A stretch of 19,471 nucleotides of DNA from Proteobacteria bacterium HN_bin10 (GTDB lineage: Bacteria; Pseudomonadota; Alphaproteobacteria; Caulobacterales; Aquidulcibacteraceae), in contig LWDN01000060.1 of the NCBI GenBank assembly GCA_002083515.1, forward strand, positions 11,032 to 30,502. The letters are read 5' to 3'. Position 1 is the stretch's first letter, and every line of letters begins with the position of its first letter. Position numbers and translations under genes: made by a program. Of this stretch, positions 1 through 6,849 are shown in pieces. Under the pieces are notes generated by a model. The model ran no database searches. It saw nothing but the letters and a program-made list of their open reading frames with translations, and was not told where the DNA came from.

Positions 1-824
1 TGCAGGGCGAGAAGATCGACATCATCCCCTGGTCGCCCGATCCGGCGACCTTCATCGTCAACGCGCTGCAGCCGGCGGAAGTGACCAAGGTGGTGCTCGA
101 CCCCGAGGACGCGCGGGTTGAAGTGGTGGTTGGCGAAGCGCAGCTCTCGCTCGCCATCGGCCGTCGCGGCCAGAACGTGCGTCTGGCGTCGCAGCTCACT
201 GGCTGGTCGATCGACATCCTCACCGAAGCGGAAGAATCCGAGCGCCGGCAGAAGGAGTTCGCCACCCGCACCGAACTTTTCGTCAAGGCGCTGGAAGTGG
301 ACGAGATGTTCGCCCAGCTGCTGGCGTCGGAAGGCTTCGAGACGGTCGAGGAAATCGCCTATGTCGACTCGATCGAACTGGCTTCGATCGAAGGCTTGAA
401 CGACGAGATCGCCGAGGAATTGCAGGCGCGTGCGCAGGAATATCTCGACAAGCTCGCCGCCGAACTGGAAGCCAAACGCGTTGCGCTCGGCGTCGCCGAC
501 GATCTGAAAGCGGTGCCGGGACTGACCGCGCCGATGCTGGTCACGTTGGGCGAAAAGGGCGTGAAAACGCTCGAGGATTTCGCCGGCCTCATCGGCGACG
601 ATATTCGCGGCTATTTCGAAACCAAGAATGGTGAGCGTGTGCGCGAGCCGGGCGTGCTGGAGCAATACCAGCTCACCCAGGAACAAGCCGACGCGCTGGT
701 GTTGAACGCGCGCATCGCGGCCGGCTGGATCGAGGCGCCGCCGGAACCGGAACCCGAAGAAACGCCCGAAACAATGCAAGGAGACGCCGACGATGTCGCC
801 AGCGTCTTCCCGGATAGAGGCTGA
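1..824 (+). CDS. nusA: Transcription termination/antitermination factor NusA (3' part)
   Basis: This is the C-terminal 273 codons of NusA, an RNA polymerase-associated elongation, pausing and antitermination factor. The reading frame is open from base 3, so the gene is cut by the window edge and its NTD, S1 and most of KH1 are missing. The visible start (GEKIDIIPW...NAL.PAEV) is the typical end of KH1. KH2 follows, with the GxxG-type loop IGRRGQN and the LTGWSIDIL strand. Two helix-hairpin-helix-like acidic repeats come next (LLASEGFETVEEIAYV; LGEKGVKTLEDFAGL), then a Glu/Pro-rich tail. The internal GTG at 81 is not a real start, because family homology continues upstream of it. Its last 32 bases overlap the next gene, which implies translational coupling. 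Identification is very secure. Confidence 0.97.
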   Translation, partial: QGEKIDIIPWSPDPATFIVNALQPAEVTKVVLDPEDARVEVVVGEAQLSLAIGRRGQNVRLASQLTGWSIDILTEAEESERRQKEFATRTELFVKALEVDEMFAQLLASEGFETVEEIAYVDSIELASIEGLNDEIAEELQARAQEYLDKLAAELEAKRVALGVADDLKAVPGLTAPMLVTLGEKGVKTLEDFAGLIGDDIRGYFETKNGERVREPGVLEQYQLTQEQADALVLNARIAAGWIEAPPEPEPEETPETMQGDADDVASVFPDRG

Positions 825-1515
825 GGGTCAGCGCCGCGAACGCGAGCGGCGCTGCATCGTCAGTCATGAAAGCGAAAGCGGCGCGAACCTGGTGCGGTTC
901 GCGCTGTCGCCCGATGGCGTGGTGACGCCCGACGTGGCCGCCAAGCTGCCGGGGCGCGGCGCCTGGGTGCGTGCCGACCGCGCCAGCATCGAGCAGGCGG
1001 CGAAGAAGGGCGCGTTCGCGCGCGCCTTCAAGACGCAGGTCAAGGTTCCCGAAGGCTTGGCCGACAGCGTCGAGGCGCTGCTGGCGCGCCGCTGCCTCGA
1101 CATGCTGGGCATGGCCCGCCGCGCCGGCGCGATTGCTGCGGGCGCGACGCAAGTGGAGGCGGCGATTCGATCGCAACCGGTTCCGGTGCTGATCGAAGCG
1201 GCTGACGGCGCCGAGGAGGGTCGCGAAAGGCTGATGAGCCTCCATATAGGGCTCTGGGGTCGCCCGCCCGCGGCGGTTGGCTGCTTTGACGCGGCGGATT
1301 TGGGCGTGGCGCTGGGCCGCGAACGTGTGATACACGCTTGCCTGCTTCAAGAGCGCTTGGCGGAGGCTTGGGCGGCGGATATCGGCCGTCTGGCGGGTTT
1401 TCGCGCCCTCGTTCCAGCCTCTTGGCCCACACCCTGGCGCTCGGCTGGTCTGGGACTGGGCGGCGCGGAGGCTGGATCGCAAGTCCAGAGCCGCGGCGAG
1501 CAGGGCGATATTTGA
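793..1515 (+). CDS. rnpM: RNase P modulator RnpM/YlxR family protein fused to an L7Ae-like domain
   Basis: A 240-aa protein. The N-terminal DUF448/YlxR domain (about residues 15-75) shows RRCIVSHE and the GRGAWVRAD signature. A C-terminal L7Ae/L30e-like domain (about 100-210) shows the GMARRAGAIAAG helix and a VIHACLL strand. The YlxR family is known to bind RNA, and the Bacillus member modulates RNase P (RnpM). The fused form is usual in alphaproteobacteria between nusA and infB. The start is ATG 793, preceded by AAGGAG at 778-783 inside the nusA coding region, so nusA and this gene overlap by 32 bp. The last 25 or so residues (Gly/Ala/Ser rich) look disordered. The family call is secure; the RNase P role in this organism is inferred. 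Confidence 0.93.
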   Translation: MSPASSRIEAEGQRRERERRCIVSHESESGANLVRFALSPDGVVTPDVAAKLPGRGAWVRADRASIEQAAKKGAFARAFKTQVKVPEGLADSVEALLARRCLDMLGMARRAGAIAAGATQVEAAIRSQPVPVLIEAADGAEEGRERLMSLHIGLWGRPPAAVGCFDAADLGVALGRERVIHACLLQERLAEAWAADIGRLAGFRALVPASWPTPWRSAGLGLGGAEAGSQVQSRGEQGDI

Positions 1516-1557
1516 GACGACGCGTGACGACGAATTTAGGATTGGCAACACTACTGC

Positions 1558-4131
1558 ATGTCTGACGGCAACGAACAAAAAGAAGCTCCCTCCGGCCGCA
1601 AGCCGCTGACGCTGACGCGCACGACCGCAACCGGCACCGTGCGTCAGAGCTTCAGCCATGGCCGCACCAAGCAGGTCGCCGTCGAGGTGCGCGAGAAGCG
1701 CTCGATCAATCGCCCTGGCGCAACGCCCGCGGCGCCGGGTGCGCCGGGGCCTGGCGTGCCGCCGCCGTTGAAGCAGAAGGCCGCCATGCCCGAGCCGGTG
1801 GCGCCGCTGCCGCCGAAGCCGGCGCCGGGCGCCATCACCGACGACGAAACCCGCCGCCGCGAAGAGGCGGTGCGCCGCGCCGCGGCCGAGCGCGAAGCGC
1901 GCGAACAACGCATGCGCGCAGAGGAAGATCAGCGCCGCGCGCTCGACGATGCGCAGCGCCGCAAGGCCGCCGAGCTTGCCGCCATCGAGGCTGAAGCCGA
2001 AGCGCGCCGCCGCGCCGAGCAGGCGGAAGAAGAATTGGCCGCCGTTGCCGCTGAACGCGCGGCTGCGCGCGCCGCCGCGGTTGCCAACACAACCACAAGC
2101 GCCACGCAGCAGAATGGCCCCTCCTTGCTCGACGAACTTGGCGGGCGGGTGAAGTCGGCGCGCAAGCCGATCCCGGCGGCGCCGGTGAAGCCGGCGAAGA
2201 AGGGCGAACCTAAGCGCCGTGAAGGCAAGCTGACGCTCGACATGGTCGAGCGCGAAGTGGCTGGCGACGACGACCGCGTGCGCTCGCTCGCCGCCTACCG
2301 GCGCGCGCAGCAGAAAGAGAAGGAACGCCGCGCCAAGATGATGGGCGGCGGCGGCGAGCGCGAACAGATCAAGCGCGAAGTCGTCATCCCGGAATCGATC
2401 ACGGTTCAGGAATTATCGAACCGCATGGCCGTGCGCGTCGCGGACATCATCAAGTTCATGATGCGTCAGGGCCAGATGCTGAAGCAGTCGGACGAGCTCG
2501 ACGCCGACACCGCAGAGCTGATCGCCACCGAAATGGGCCACACGGTGAGGCGTGTGGCGGAATCGGATGTCGAAGAGGGGCTCTCGGGCGACGCCGACAC
2601 GGACGAGCATCTGTTGCCGCGCCCGCCGGTCGTCACCGTCATGGGTCACGTCGACCACGGCAAGACCTCGCTGCTCGACGCGCTGCGCCAGACCGATGTC
2701 GTCTCCGGCGAAGCTGGCGGAATCACCCAGCATATCGGCGCCTATCAGGTGCGCCTGAAGGACGGCCAGCGCGTCACTTTCTTGGACACGCCTGGCCACG
2801 CCGCGTTCTCGGCGATGCGCGCGCGCGGCGCGCAAGTCACCGACATTGTCGTGCTGGTGGTGGCCGCCGATGACGGCGTCATGCCGCAAACCGTGGAAGC
2901 CATCCATCACGCCCGCGCCTCCGGCGCGCCGATCATTGTCGCCATCAACAAGATCGATAAGCCCGACGCCAATCCGACGCGCGTGCTCACCGATCTGCTG
3001 CAGCATGAGATCGTCACCGAAACTCACGGCGGCCAGACGCTGTCGGTCGAGGTCTCGGCGTTGAAGAAAACCGGACTCGACAAGCTGGTCGAGACCATCC
3101 TGCTGCAATCGGAAGTGATGGATTTGAAGGCCAATCCCGATCGCGCCGCCGAAGCGATCGTGATCGAGTCGAAGCTCGACAAGGGCCGCGGCACCGTCGC
3201 GACCGTGCTGATTCAGAAGGGCACGCTGAAGCGCGGCGACATCGTCGTCGTCGGCGCTCAAGTCGGCCGCATCCGCGCCATCACCAACGAGCGCGGCCAG
3301 CAATTGCAGACCGCGGGCCCCTCCGAGCCGGTCGAGATCATGGGTCTCGAGGGCGTGCCGGAACCGGGCGATGCGCTGAACGTGGTCGAAAACGAAAACC
3401 GCGCCCGCGAAGTCGCTGCCTACCGCGCGCGCGCGAAGAAACAAAAGGTCGCGACCGGAACCCGCACCGGCACATCGCTCGAAAGCATGATGGCCAAGTT
3501 CAAGGATTCGTCGGCGAAGGAGCTGCCGATTCTGATCAAGGCCGACGTGCAGGGTTCGGCCGAGGCGATCGTCGGTTCGCTCGAGAAGCTGGCGCACGAG
3601 GAAGTGCGCGCCCGCGTGGTGCTTTCGGGCGTCGGCGCCATCAATGAATCCGATGTGCAGCTCGCCAAGGGCTCGGGCTCGCCGATCATCGGCTTCAATG
3701 TCCGCGCCTCGAAGGAAGCGCGCGATCTGGCCGAGCGCGAAGGCGTCGAGATCCGCTATTACAACATCATCTACGACCTGATCGACGACATCAAAGGCGT
3801 CATGTCGGGCATGCTGGCGCCGCTCACGCGCGAAAGTTTCCTGGGCAACGCCGAGGTGCTGGAAGTCTTCCAGATTTCCAAGGTCGGCAAGGTTGCGGGC
3901 TGCCGCGTCAGCGACGGCGTCGTCCGCAAGGGCGCCAAAGTCCGCATCCTGCGCGACAACGTCGTCATTCAGGAAATGGGCGTGCTCACGACGCTGAAAC
4001 GCTTCAAGGACGAAGTGAACGAGGTCGTCTCCGGCCAGGAATGCGGCATGAGCTTCGGCCAGTTCCAGGACATCAAGCAGGGCGATGTCATCGAGTGCTT
4101 CAGCGTTGAAGTGGTGCAGCGCTCGCTCTGA
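1558..4131 (+). CDS. infB: Translation initiation factor IF-2
   Basis: An 857-aa GTPase that delivers initiator fMet-tRNA to the 30S subunit and promotes subunit joining. Order of parts: the IF2-associated N-terminal motif (RKPLTLTRTT...FSHGRTKQVAVEVREKR, about 13-48); a long Ala/Glu/Arg-rich coiled linker (about 70-260); the IF2_N domain (about 280-345); the G domain with G1 GHVDHGKT (363-370), G3 DTPGH (410-414) and G4 NKID (464-467); then the beta-barrel domain II, domain III and the fMet-tRNA-binding C-terminal domain. The 42-bp gap to rnpM contains only a weak purine stretch (AGGATTGG, around 1538-1545). The ATG is supported by the conserved N-terminal motif. All GTPase motifs are intact. 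Confidence 0.98.
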   Translation: MSDGNEQKEAPSGRKPLTLTRTTATGTVRQSFSHGRTKQVAVEVREKRSINRPGATPAAPGAPGPGVPPPLKQKAAMPEPVAPLPPKPAPGAITDDETRRREEAVRRAAAEREAREQRMRAEEDQRRALDDAQRRKAAELAAIEAEAEARRRAEQAEEELAAVAAERAAARAAAVANTTTSATQQNGPSLLDELGGRVKSARKPIPAAPVKPAKKGEPKRREGKLTLDMVEREVAGDDDRVRSLAAYRRAQQKEKERRAKMMGGGGEREQIKREVVIPESITVQELSNRMAVRVADIIKFMMRQGQMLKQSDELDADTAELIATEMGHTVRRVAESDVEEGLSGDADTDEHLLPRPPVVTVMGHVDHGKTSLLDALRQTDVVSGEAGGITQHIGAYQVRLKDGQRVTFLDTPGHAAFSAMRARGAQVTDIVVLVVAADDGVMPQTVEAIHHARASGAPIIVAINKIDKPDANPTRVLTDLLQHEIVTETHGGQTLSVEVSALKKTGLDKLVETILLQSEVMDLKANPDRAAEAIVIESKLDKGRGTVATVLIQKGTLKRGDIVVVGAQVGRIRAITNERGQQLQTAGPSEPVEIMGLEGVPEPGDALNVVENENRAREVAAYRARAKKQKVATGTRTGTSLESMMAKFKDSSAKELPILIKADVQGSAEAIVGSLEKLAHEEVRARVVLSGVGAINESDVQLAKGSGSPIIGFNVRASKEARDLAEREGVEIRYYNIIYDLIDDIKGVMSGMLAPLTRESFLGNAEVLEVFQISKVGKVAGCRVSDGVVRKGAKVRILRDNVVIQEMGVLTTLKRFKDEVNEVVSGQECGMSFGQFQDIKQGDVIECFSVEVVQRSL

Positions 4132-4139
4132 GGCGTGTC

Positions 4140-4733
4140 ATGCGGCAGATGATTTTTGCAGGCCTTGCTGTGTTGGCGTTCGGCGCCGCCGGCTGCGACC
4201 GCAATAGCGGCGACTCGGGCGTGCCCGGCGAGCGGCCGGTCACGGTCGTCGAGCCGGAGACGCGCGTCGATACCGTGCCGCAGGAAGAGCCGGCGGTGGC
4301 GCGTTCGCAGTGGCGTGCGGCCAATGACGATGCGCGTTCGATCACCGGCAATCTCCGCGTCAGCCTGCAGGACCGCCGCGGCGGGCCTTTGGTGTTTGCG
4401 TTCGCGACCGGCATCACCATCATCGCGCAACCCTACAACGTGGTGCCGGCGGATTCGCGCTCGGGCGTCGGCGGGCAAAGTTTCGCGGCGGTGCTCGGCG
4501 GCGATCCGCGCGTCGACGCATTTCTTTACCGGGTCAATGCCGAGAACGTCACGCGAAGCGCGTCGAACGGCGGGCTCTGCGGCGAAGCGGTGACCACCTA
4601 CCTTGCTGTCAGCGAATTCGTCGACGGCTCAGGGCGCTGGACCTTCAAGATCGCGGCGTTCAGCGGCGCCAACCAGCCGCCCTCGAACAACGATCCGCAA
4701 CTCTGCAACACCTACTCGTACACAGCGCAATAG
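4140..4733 (+). CDS. Small predicted lipoprotein of unknown function
   Basis: A 197-aa protein I do not recognise as a named family. It starts 8 bp after infB and stops 1 bp before the rbfA ATG, so it is co-transcribed with translation genes. The N-terminus is a short signal (MRQMIFAGLAVLAFGAAGC) with a probable lipidated Cys19. The lipobox is weak, with Ala rather than Leu at -3. A Pro/Glu-rich linker follows (about 25-55), then a compact, probably beta-rich domain (about 60-197) with Cys residues near 146 and 190 that could pair in the periplasm. Its codon style matches its neighbours, so there is no sign of recent transfer. An envelope lipoprotein between infB and rbfA is unusual. Function unknown. 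Confidence 0.8.
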   Translation: MRQMIFAGLAVLAFGAAGCDRNSGDSGVPGERPVTVVEPETRVDTVPQEEPAVARSQWRAANDDARSITGNLRVSLQDRRGGPLVFAFATGITIIAQPYNVVPADSRSGVGGQSFAAVLGGDPRVDAFLYRVNAENVTRSASNGGLCGEAVTTYLAVSEFVDGSGRWTFKIAAFSGANQPPSNNDPQLCNTYSYTAQ

Positions 4734-4734
4734 C

Positions 4735-5139
4735 ATGAAGCGCCATTCCCGCGGCCATGAAGGGCCATCGCAGCGCCAATTGCGCGCCGCCGAACTGGTG
4801 CGCCATGCGCTGGTCGACATCGTTCAGCGCGAAGATTTGCGCGATCCGGACCTGAAAGGCGCCTCGATCACCATCGGCGAAGTGCGCGCCTCGCCCGATC
4901 TGAAGCACATGACCGCCTTCGTCTCTTCGCTTGGCCCGGGAGATCCGCAACGCATCGCCAACGGGCTTTCGCGCATTTCGGGTTTCCTGCGCGCACGCTT
5001 GGCGCGCGCCGTCGATCTGCGCTTCACGCCCGAGCTGCACTTCCAGCCCGACATCTCCTACGACGAAGCGCGTCACATCGACGAATTGCTCGCCAGCCCG
5101 GAAGTCGCGCGGGATTTGAAGCATGGAGAGGGAGGGTGA
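4735..5139 (+). CDS. rbfA: 30S ribosome-binding factor RbfA
   Basis: A 134-aa single KH-like domain protein that binds the immature 30S subunit near the 16S rRNA 5' helix and aids late maturation. Recognisable features are the N-terminal RQLRAAELVRHALVDIVQRE helix, the ITIGEVRASPDLKHMTAFVS core and the C-terminal FTPELHFQPD..YDEA..IDELL. The frame is open further upstream, but family alignment starts at the ATG at 4735, one base after the lipoprotein stop (TAGCATG). Initiation is therefore probably by coupling, as no good Shine-Dalgarno site is visible. Identification is secure; the start is very likely. Confidence 0.95.
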   Translation: MKRHSRGHEGPSQRQLRAAELVRHALVDIVQREDLRDPDLKGASITIGEVRASPDLKHMTAFVSSLGPGDPQRIANGLSRISGFLRARLARAVDLRFTPELHFQPDISYDEARHIDELLASPEVARDLKHGEGG

Positions 5140-5227
5140 GCGAACGCGCTATCCATCTCCCCCTCCCCGCGAGGGGAGGGGGCAGGGGGTGGGGTGAGGC
5201 TCCATGCCTGCAAGTTGGTGCGCCGAT

Positions 5228-5253
5228 ATGGAGCGCGGGCGTCCTCGCCCGCA
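5228..5253 (+). repeat. REP-like 26-nt palindromic unit, copy 1
   Basis: The unit contains a perfect 7-bp hairpin: GCGGGCG (5235-5241), loop TCCT, CGCCCGC (5246-5252), preceded by ATGGAGC. It matches the inverted copy at 5302-5327 at 22 of 26 positions and the copy at the right end of the window (19412-19437) at 23 of 26, counted by eye. It is therefore a dispersed family rather than a local accident. Confidence 0.85.
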
Positions 5254-5301
5254 CGGCGCCCTGGCTACCGACCAACCCCGGCGTTTGCTCGATGGAGCGC
5301 A

Positions 5302-5327
5302 TGCCGGCGAGGACGCCGGCGGACCAT
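5302..5327 (-). repeat. REP-like 26-nt palindromic unit, copy 2 (inverted)
   Basis: Read on the minus strand, this matches the unit at 5228-5253 at 22 of 26 positions. It keeps the GGCGTCCTCGCC hairpin core. With copy 1 it forms a head-to-head pair separated by 48 bp, the arrangement described for REP doublets (REPINs) in other bacteria. Confidence 0.8.
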
Positions 5328-5411
5328 AGTTCGTGCGAACTCTTGCACGCCGCCGCTTCTCCCCCACCCCCTGCCCCCTCCCCACAAGGGGGAGGGGAGG
5401 AGTCGAGCTAA

Positions 5412-6368
5412 ATGTCCCGCCGCAAGAAGGGCGACGACGTCTCCGGCTGGGTCGTGTTCGACAAGCCCGACGACATGACTTCGACGCACGCCGTCGCCGC
5501 CATCCGCCGCATCTTCAACGCCCAGAAGGCCGGTCATGCTGGGACGCTCGATCCGCTGGCGTCGGGCGTATTGCCGATCGCGCTGGGCGAAGCCACCAAG
5601 ACGGTGCCGTGGCTAATGGAAGCGAAGAAGACCTACCTCTTCACCATCAAATGGGGCGTCTCCACCGACACCCAGGATCGCGAGGGCAAGGAGATCGCCG
5701 CCAGCGATGTGCGGCCCGCGCCGGAAAGCATTCGCGCGGCGCTCAAGGATTTCCTGGGCGAGATCGAGCAGGTCCCGCCCCAGTTCAGCGCCGTGAAGGT
5801 CGATGGCGAGCGCGCCTACGACATCGCCCGCGCCGGCGAAGCGGTGGAGCTGGAGCCGCGCCGCGTCACGGTTTACGAGGCCGAACTCGTTGAAACCGAG
5901 AGCCCGGATCTCGCCACTTTCCGCATCCGCTCGGGCAAAGGCTTCTACATCCGCGCTCTGGTCCGCGATTTGGCGGCAAAACTTGGCGCGGAAGGCCATG
6001 TTTGGCGGCTGCGCCGCACCGCCGTCGGGCCCTTCACCGAGGCCGAAAGCGTCACACTGGACGAATTGCAGCTTTTGGGTCAGAAGGGCGCCGCGTCAGA
6101 ACGCCTGAAACCCGTTGAGACCGCGCTGGACGACATCCCGGCCCTGGCCATCAACGGAGAGGACGCGTTCAAGCTCAGACAGGGACGGCCCATCGTCCTC
6201 CTCCCGCATGTGGTGGAGGCGCTGAAGCCGAAGTTTCGGGACCGCACGATTGGCGGTGTCGACGCCTCCCGGGCGGCCGTCGCTCTCTACGAGGGCAAGG
6301 CCGTTGCGCTGGGCGACGTGCGAGCCGGCCGTTTCGAGCCGAGCCGCGTGTTCAACATCGCAAACTAA
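5412..6368 (+). CDS. truB: tRNA pseudouridine(55) synthase TruB
   Basis: A 318-aa enzyme that makes pseudouridine 55 in the T-loop of tRNAs. The catalytic motif GHAGTLDPLASG places the nucleophile at Asp47, with GWVVFDKP just upstream. The KTYLFTIKWGVSTDTQD, PPQFSAVKV.GERAYDIAR and GFYIRALVRDLA blocks are all present. The C-terminal extension (about 230-318) is PUA-like/TruB-C. The start ATG 5412 is preceded by GGAGGAG at 5396-5402. This ribosome-binding site is formed by the last bases of the repeat cluster upstream, so the repeat may have shaped truB translation. Identification is secure. Confidence 0.97.
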   Translation: MSRRKKGDDVSGWVVFDKPDDMTSTHAVAAIRRIFNAQKAGHAGTLDPLASGVLPIALGEATKTVPWLMEAKKTYLFTIKWGVSTDTQDREGKEIAASDVRPAPESIRAALKDFLGEIEQVPPQFSAVKVDGERAYDIARAGEAVELEPRRVTVYEAELVETESPDLATFRIRSGKGFYIRALVRDLAAKLGAEGHVWRLRRTAVGPFTEAESVTLDELQLLGQKGAASERLKPVETALDDIPALAINGEDAFKLRQGRPIVLLPHVVEALKPKFRDRTIGGVDASRAAVALYEGKAVALGDVRAGRFEPSRVFNIAN

Positions 6369-6379
6369 GAGGAGTACCG

Positions 6380-6649
6380 ATGTCGATTTCAGCAGAGCGC
6401 AAAGCCGCGCTCATTAAAGACAATGCCAAGGCCAAGAACGACACCGGCTCGCCGGAAGTTCAAGTGGCGATCCTCTCCGAGCGCATCGCCAACCTGACCG
6501 AGCATTTCAAGACGCATAAGAAAGACAACCACTCGCGCCAAGGCTTGCTGAAAATGGTCAGCCAGCGCCGCCGGTTGCTCGATTATCTGAAGAGCCGCGA
6601 TTCCGCGCGCTACCAAGCACTGATCGAAAAGTTGGGTCTGCGCCGCTAG
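6380..6649 (+). CDS. rpsO: Small ribosomal subunit protein uS15
   Basis: An 89-aa protein of full family length that binds the 16S central domain early in 30S assembly. The conserved blocks are GSPEVQVAILSERI, HFKTHKKDNHSRQGLL, MVSQRRRLLDYLK and YQALIEKLGLRR. A strong AAGAGGAG (6367-6374) lies 5 bp upstream of the ATG and overlaps the truB stop. The gap to truB is 11 bp, so the two are co-transcribed. The order truB-rpsO-pnp is the widespread bacterial one. Confidence 0.98.
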   Translation: MSISAERKAALIKDNAKAKNDTGSPEVQVAILSERIANLTEHFKTHKKDNHSRQGLLKMVSQRRRLLDYLKSRDSARYQALIEKLGLRR

Positions 6650-6658
6650 GCGCAGTTA

Positions 6659-6742
6659 GCGAATGGCGAATGGCGAATAGCGAATGGCTGCAGTGAAAAT
6701 GCACGTTCGCGCCCCATTCGCCACTCACCACTCGCCATTCGC
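6659..6742. repeat. Inverted heptamer array (4 x 7, 28-nt spacer, 4 x 7) after rpsO
   Basis: Ten bases after the rpsO stop are four head-to-tail heptamers (GCGAATG, GCGAATG, GCGAATA, GCGAATG; 6659-6686). After a 28-nt spacer (6687-6714) come four heptamers in reverse orientation (6715-6742: CATTCGC, CACTCAC, CACTCGC, CATTCGC). The arms can fold back. The element sits where the rpsO-pnp control region lies in other bacteria, so it may affect processing or termination. A second element of the same design but different sequence occurs at 15779-15839. Confidence 0.85.
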
Positions 6743-6753
6743 GTTTGAACGAA

Positions 6754-6776
6754 CCTCCGGCCATCCGGGCCGGAGG
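6754..6776 (+). terminator. GC-rich hairpin downstream of rpsO (possible attenuator)
   Basis: A perfect 9-bp stem, CCTCCGGCC (6754-6762) with GGCCGGAGG (6768-6776), closes a 5-nt loop. No T-run follows (CAATTCG). It could be a weak or Rho-assisted terminator, or an RNA-stabilising or processing hairpin in the rpsO-pnp gap. The role is inferred. Confidence 0.5.
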
Positions 6777-6811
6777 CAATTCGCGCAGCGGATCGCCGCC
6801 TGCGCATTATC

Positions 6812-6837
6812 GGCGATGAGGCAGGGGCCTCACCGCC
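6812..6837 (+). promoter_or_regulatory. Stem-loop in the pnp leader next to the ribosome-binding site
   Basis: GGCGATGAGGC (6812-6822) pairs with GCCTCACCGCC (6827-6837) with one mismatch and a 4-nt loop. It ends 1 base before the GGAG at 6839-6842 that serves pnp. In E. coli the pnp leader carries an RNase III-cleaved stem used in PNPase autoregulation. A similar job here is inference from position only. Confidence 0.45.
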
Positions 6838-6849
6838 TGGAGTACGATG

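Larger units (their letters stand above)
5156..5402. repeat. Composite nested inverted-repeat cluster between rbfA and truB
   Basis: The 272-bp gap holds no credible gene and is almost entirely structured. The outer arms, about 5156-5198 and 5359-5401, are inverted copies of a roughly 40-nt element. Each has a CCCTCCCC / GGGGAGGG hairpin (in the left arm 5161-5168 with 5173-5180) followed by a GGCAGGGGGTGGGG tail. Inside them lie two inverted copies of a second 26-nt element (listed separately). The layout is therefore A-B-B'-A'. This suggests REP-like extragenic palindromes inserted into an operon gap. A longer single-stranded foldback of about 245 nt is also possible. Confidence 0.85.

Noticed and set aside
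673..1908. Minus-strand 411-aa open frame over rnpM and infB
   Set aside because: Antisense shadow of secure genes, of low complexity.
2413..3597. Minus-strand 394-aa open frame inside infB
   Set aside because: Antisense to the IF2 G domain and later domains. No family features.
6659..6742. Short CRISPR array
   Set aside because: The repeats are 7 nt, directly abutting, and inverted between arms. There are no spacers and no cas genes.
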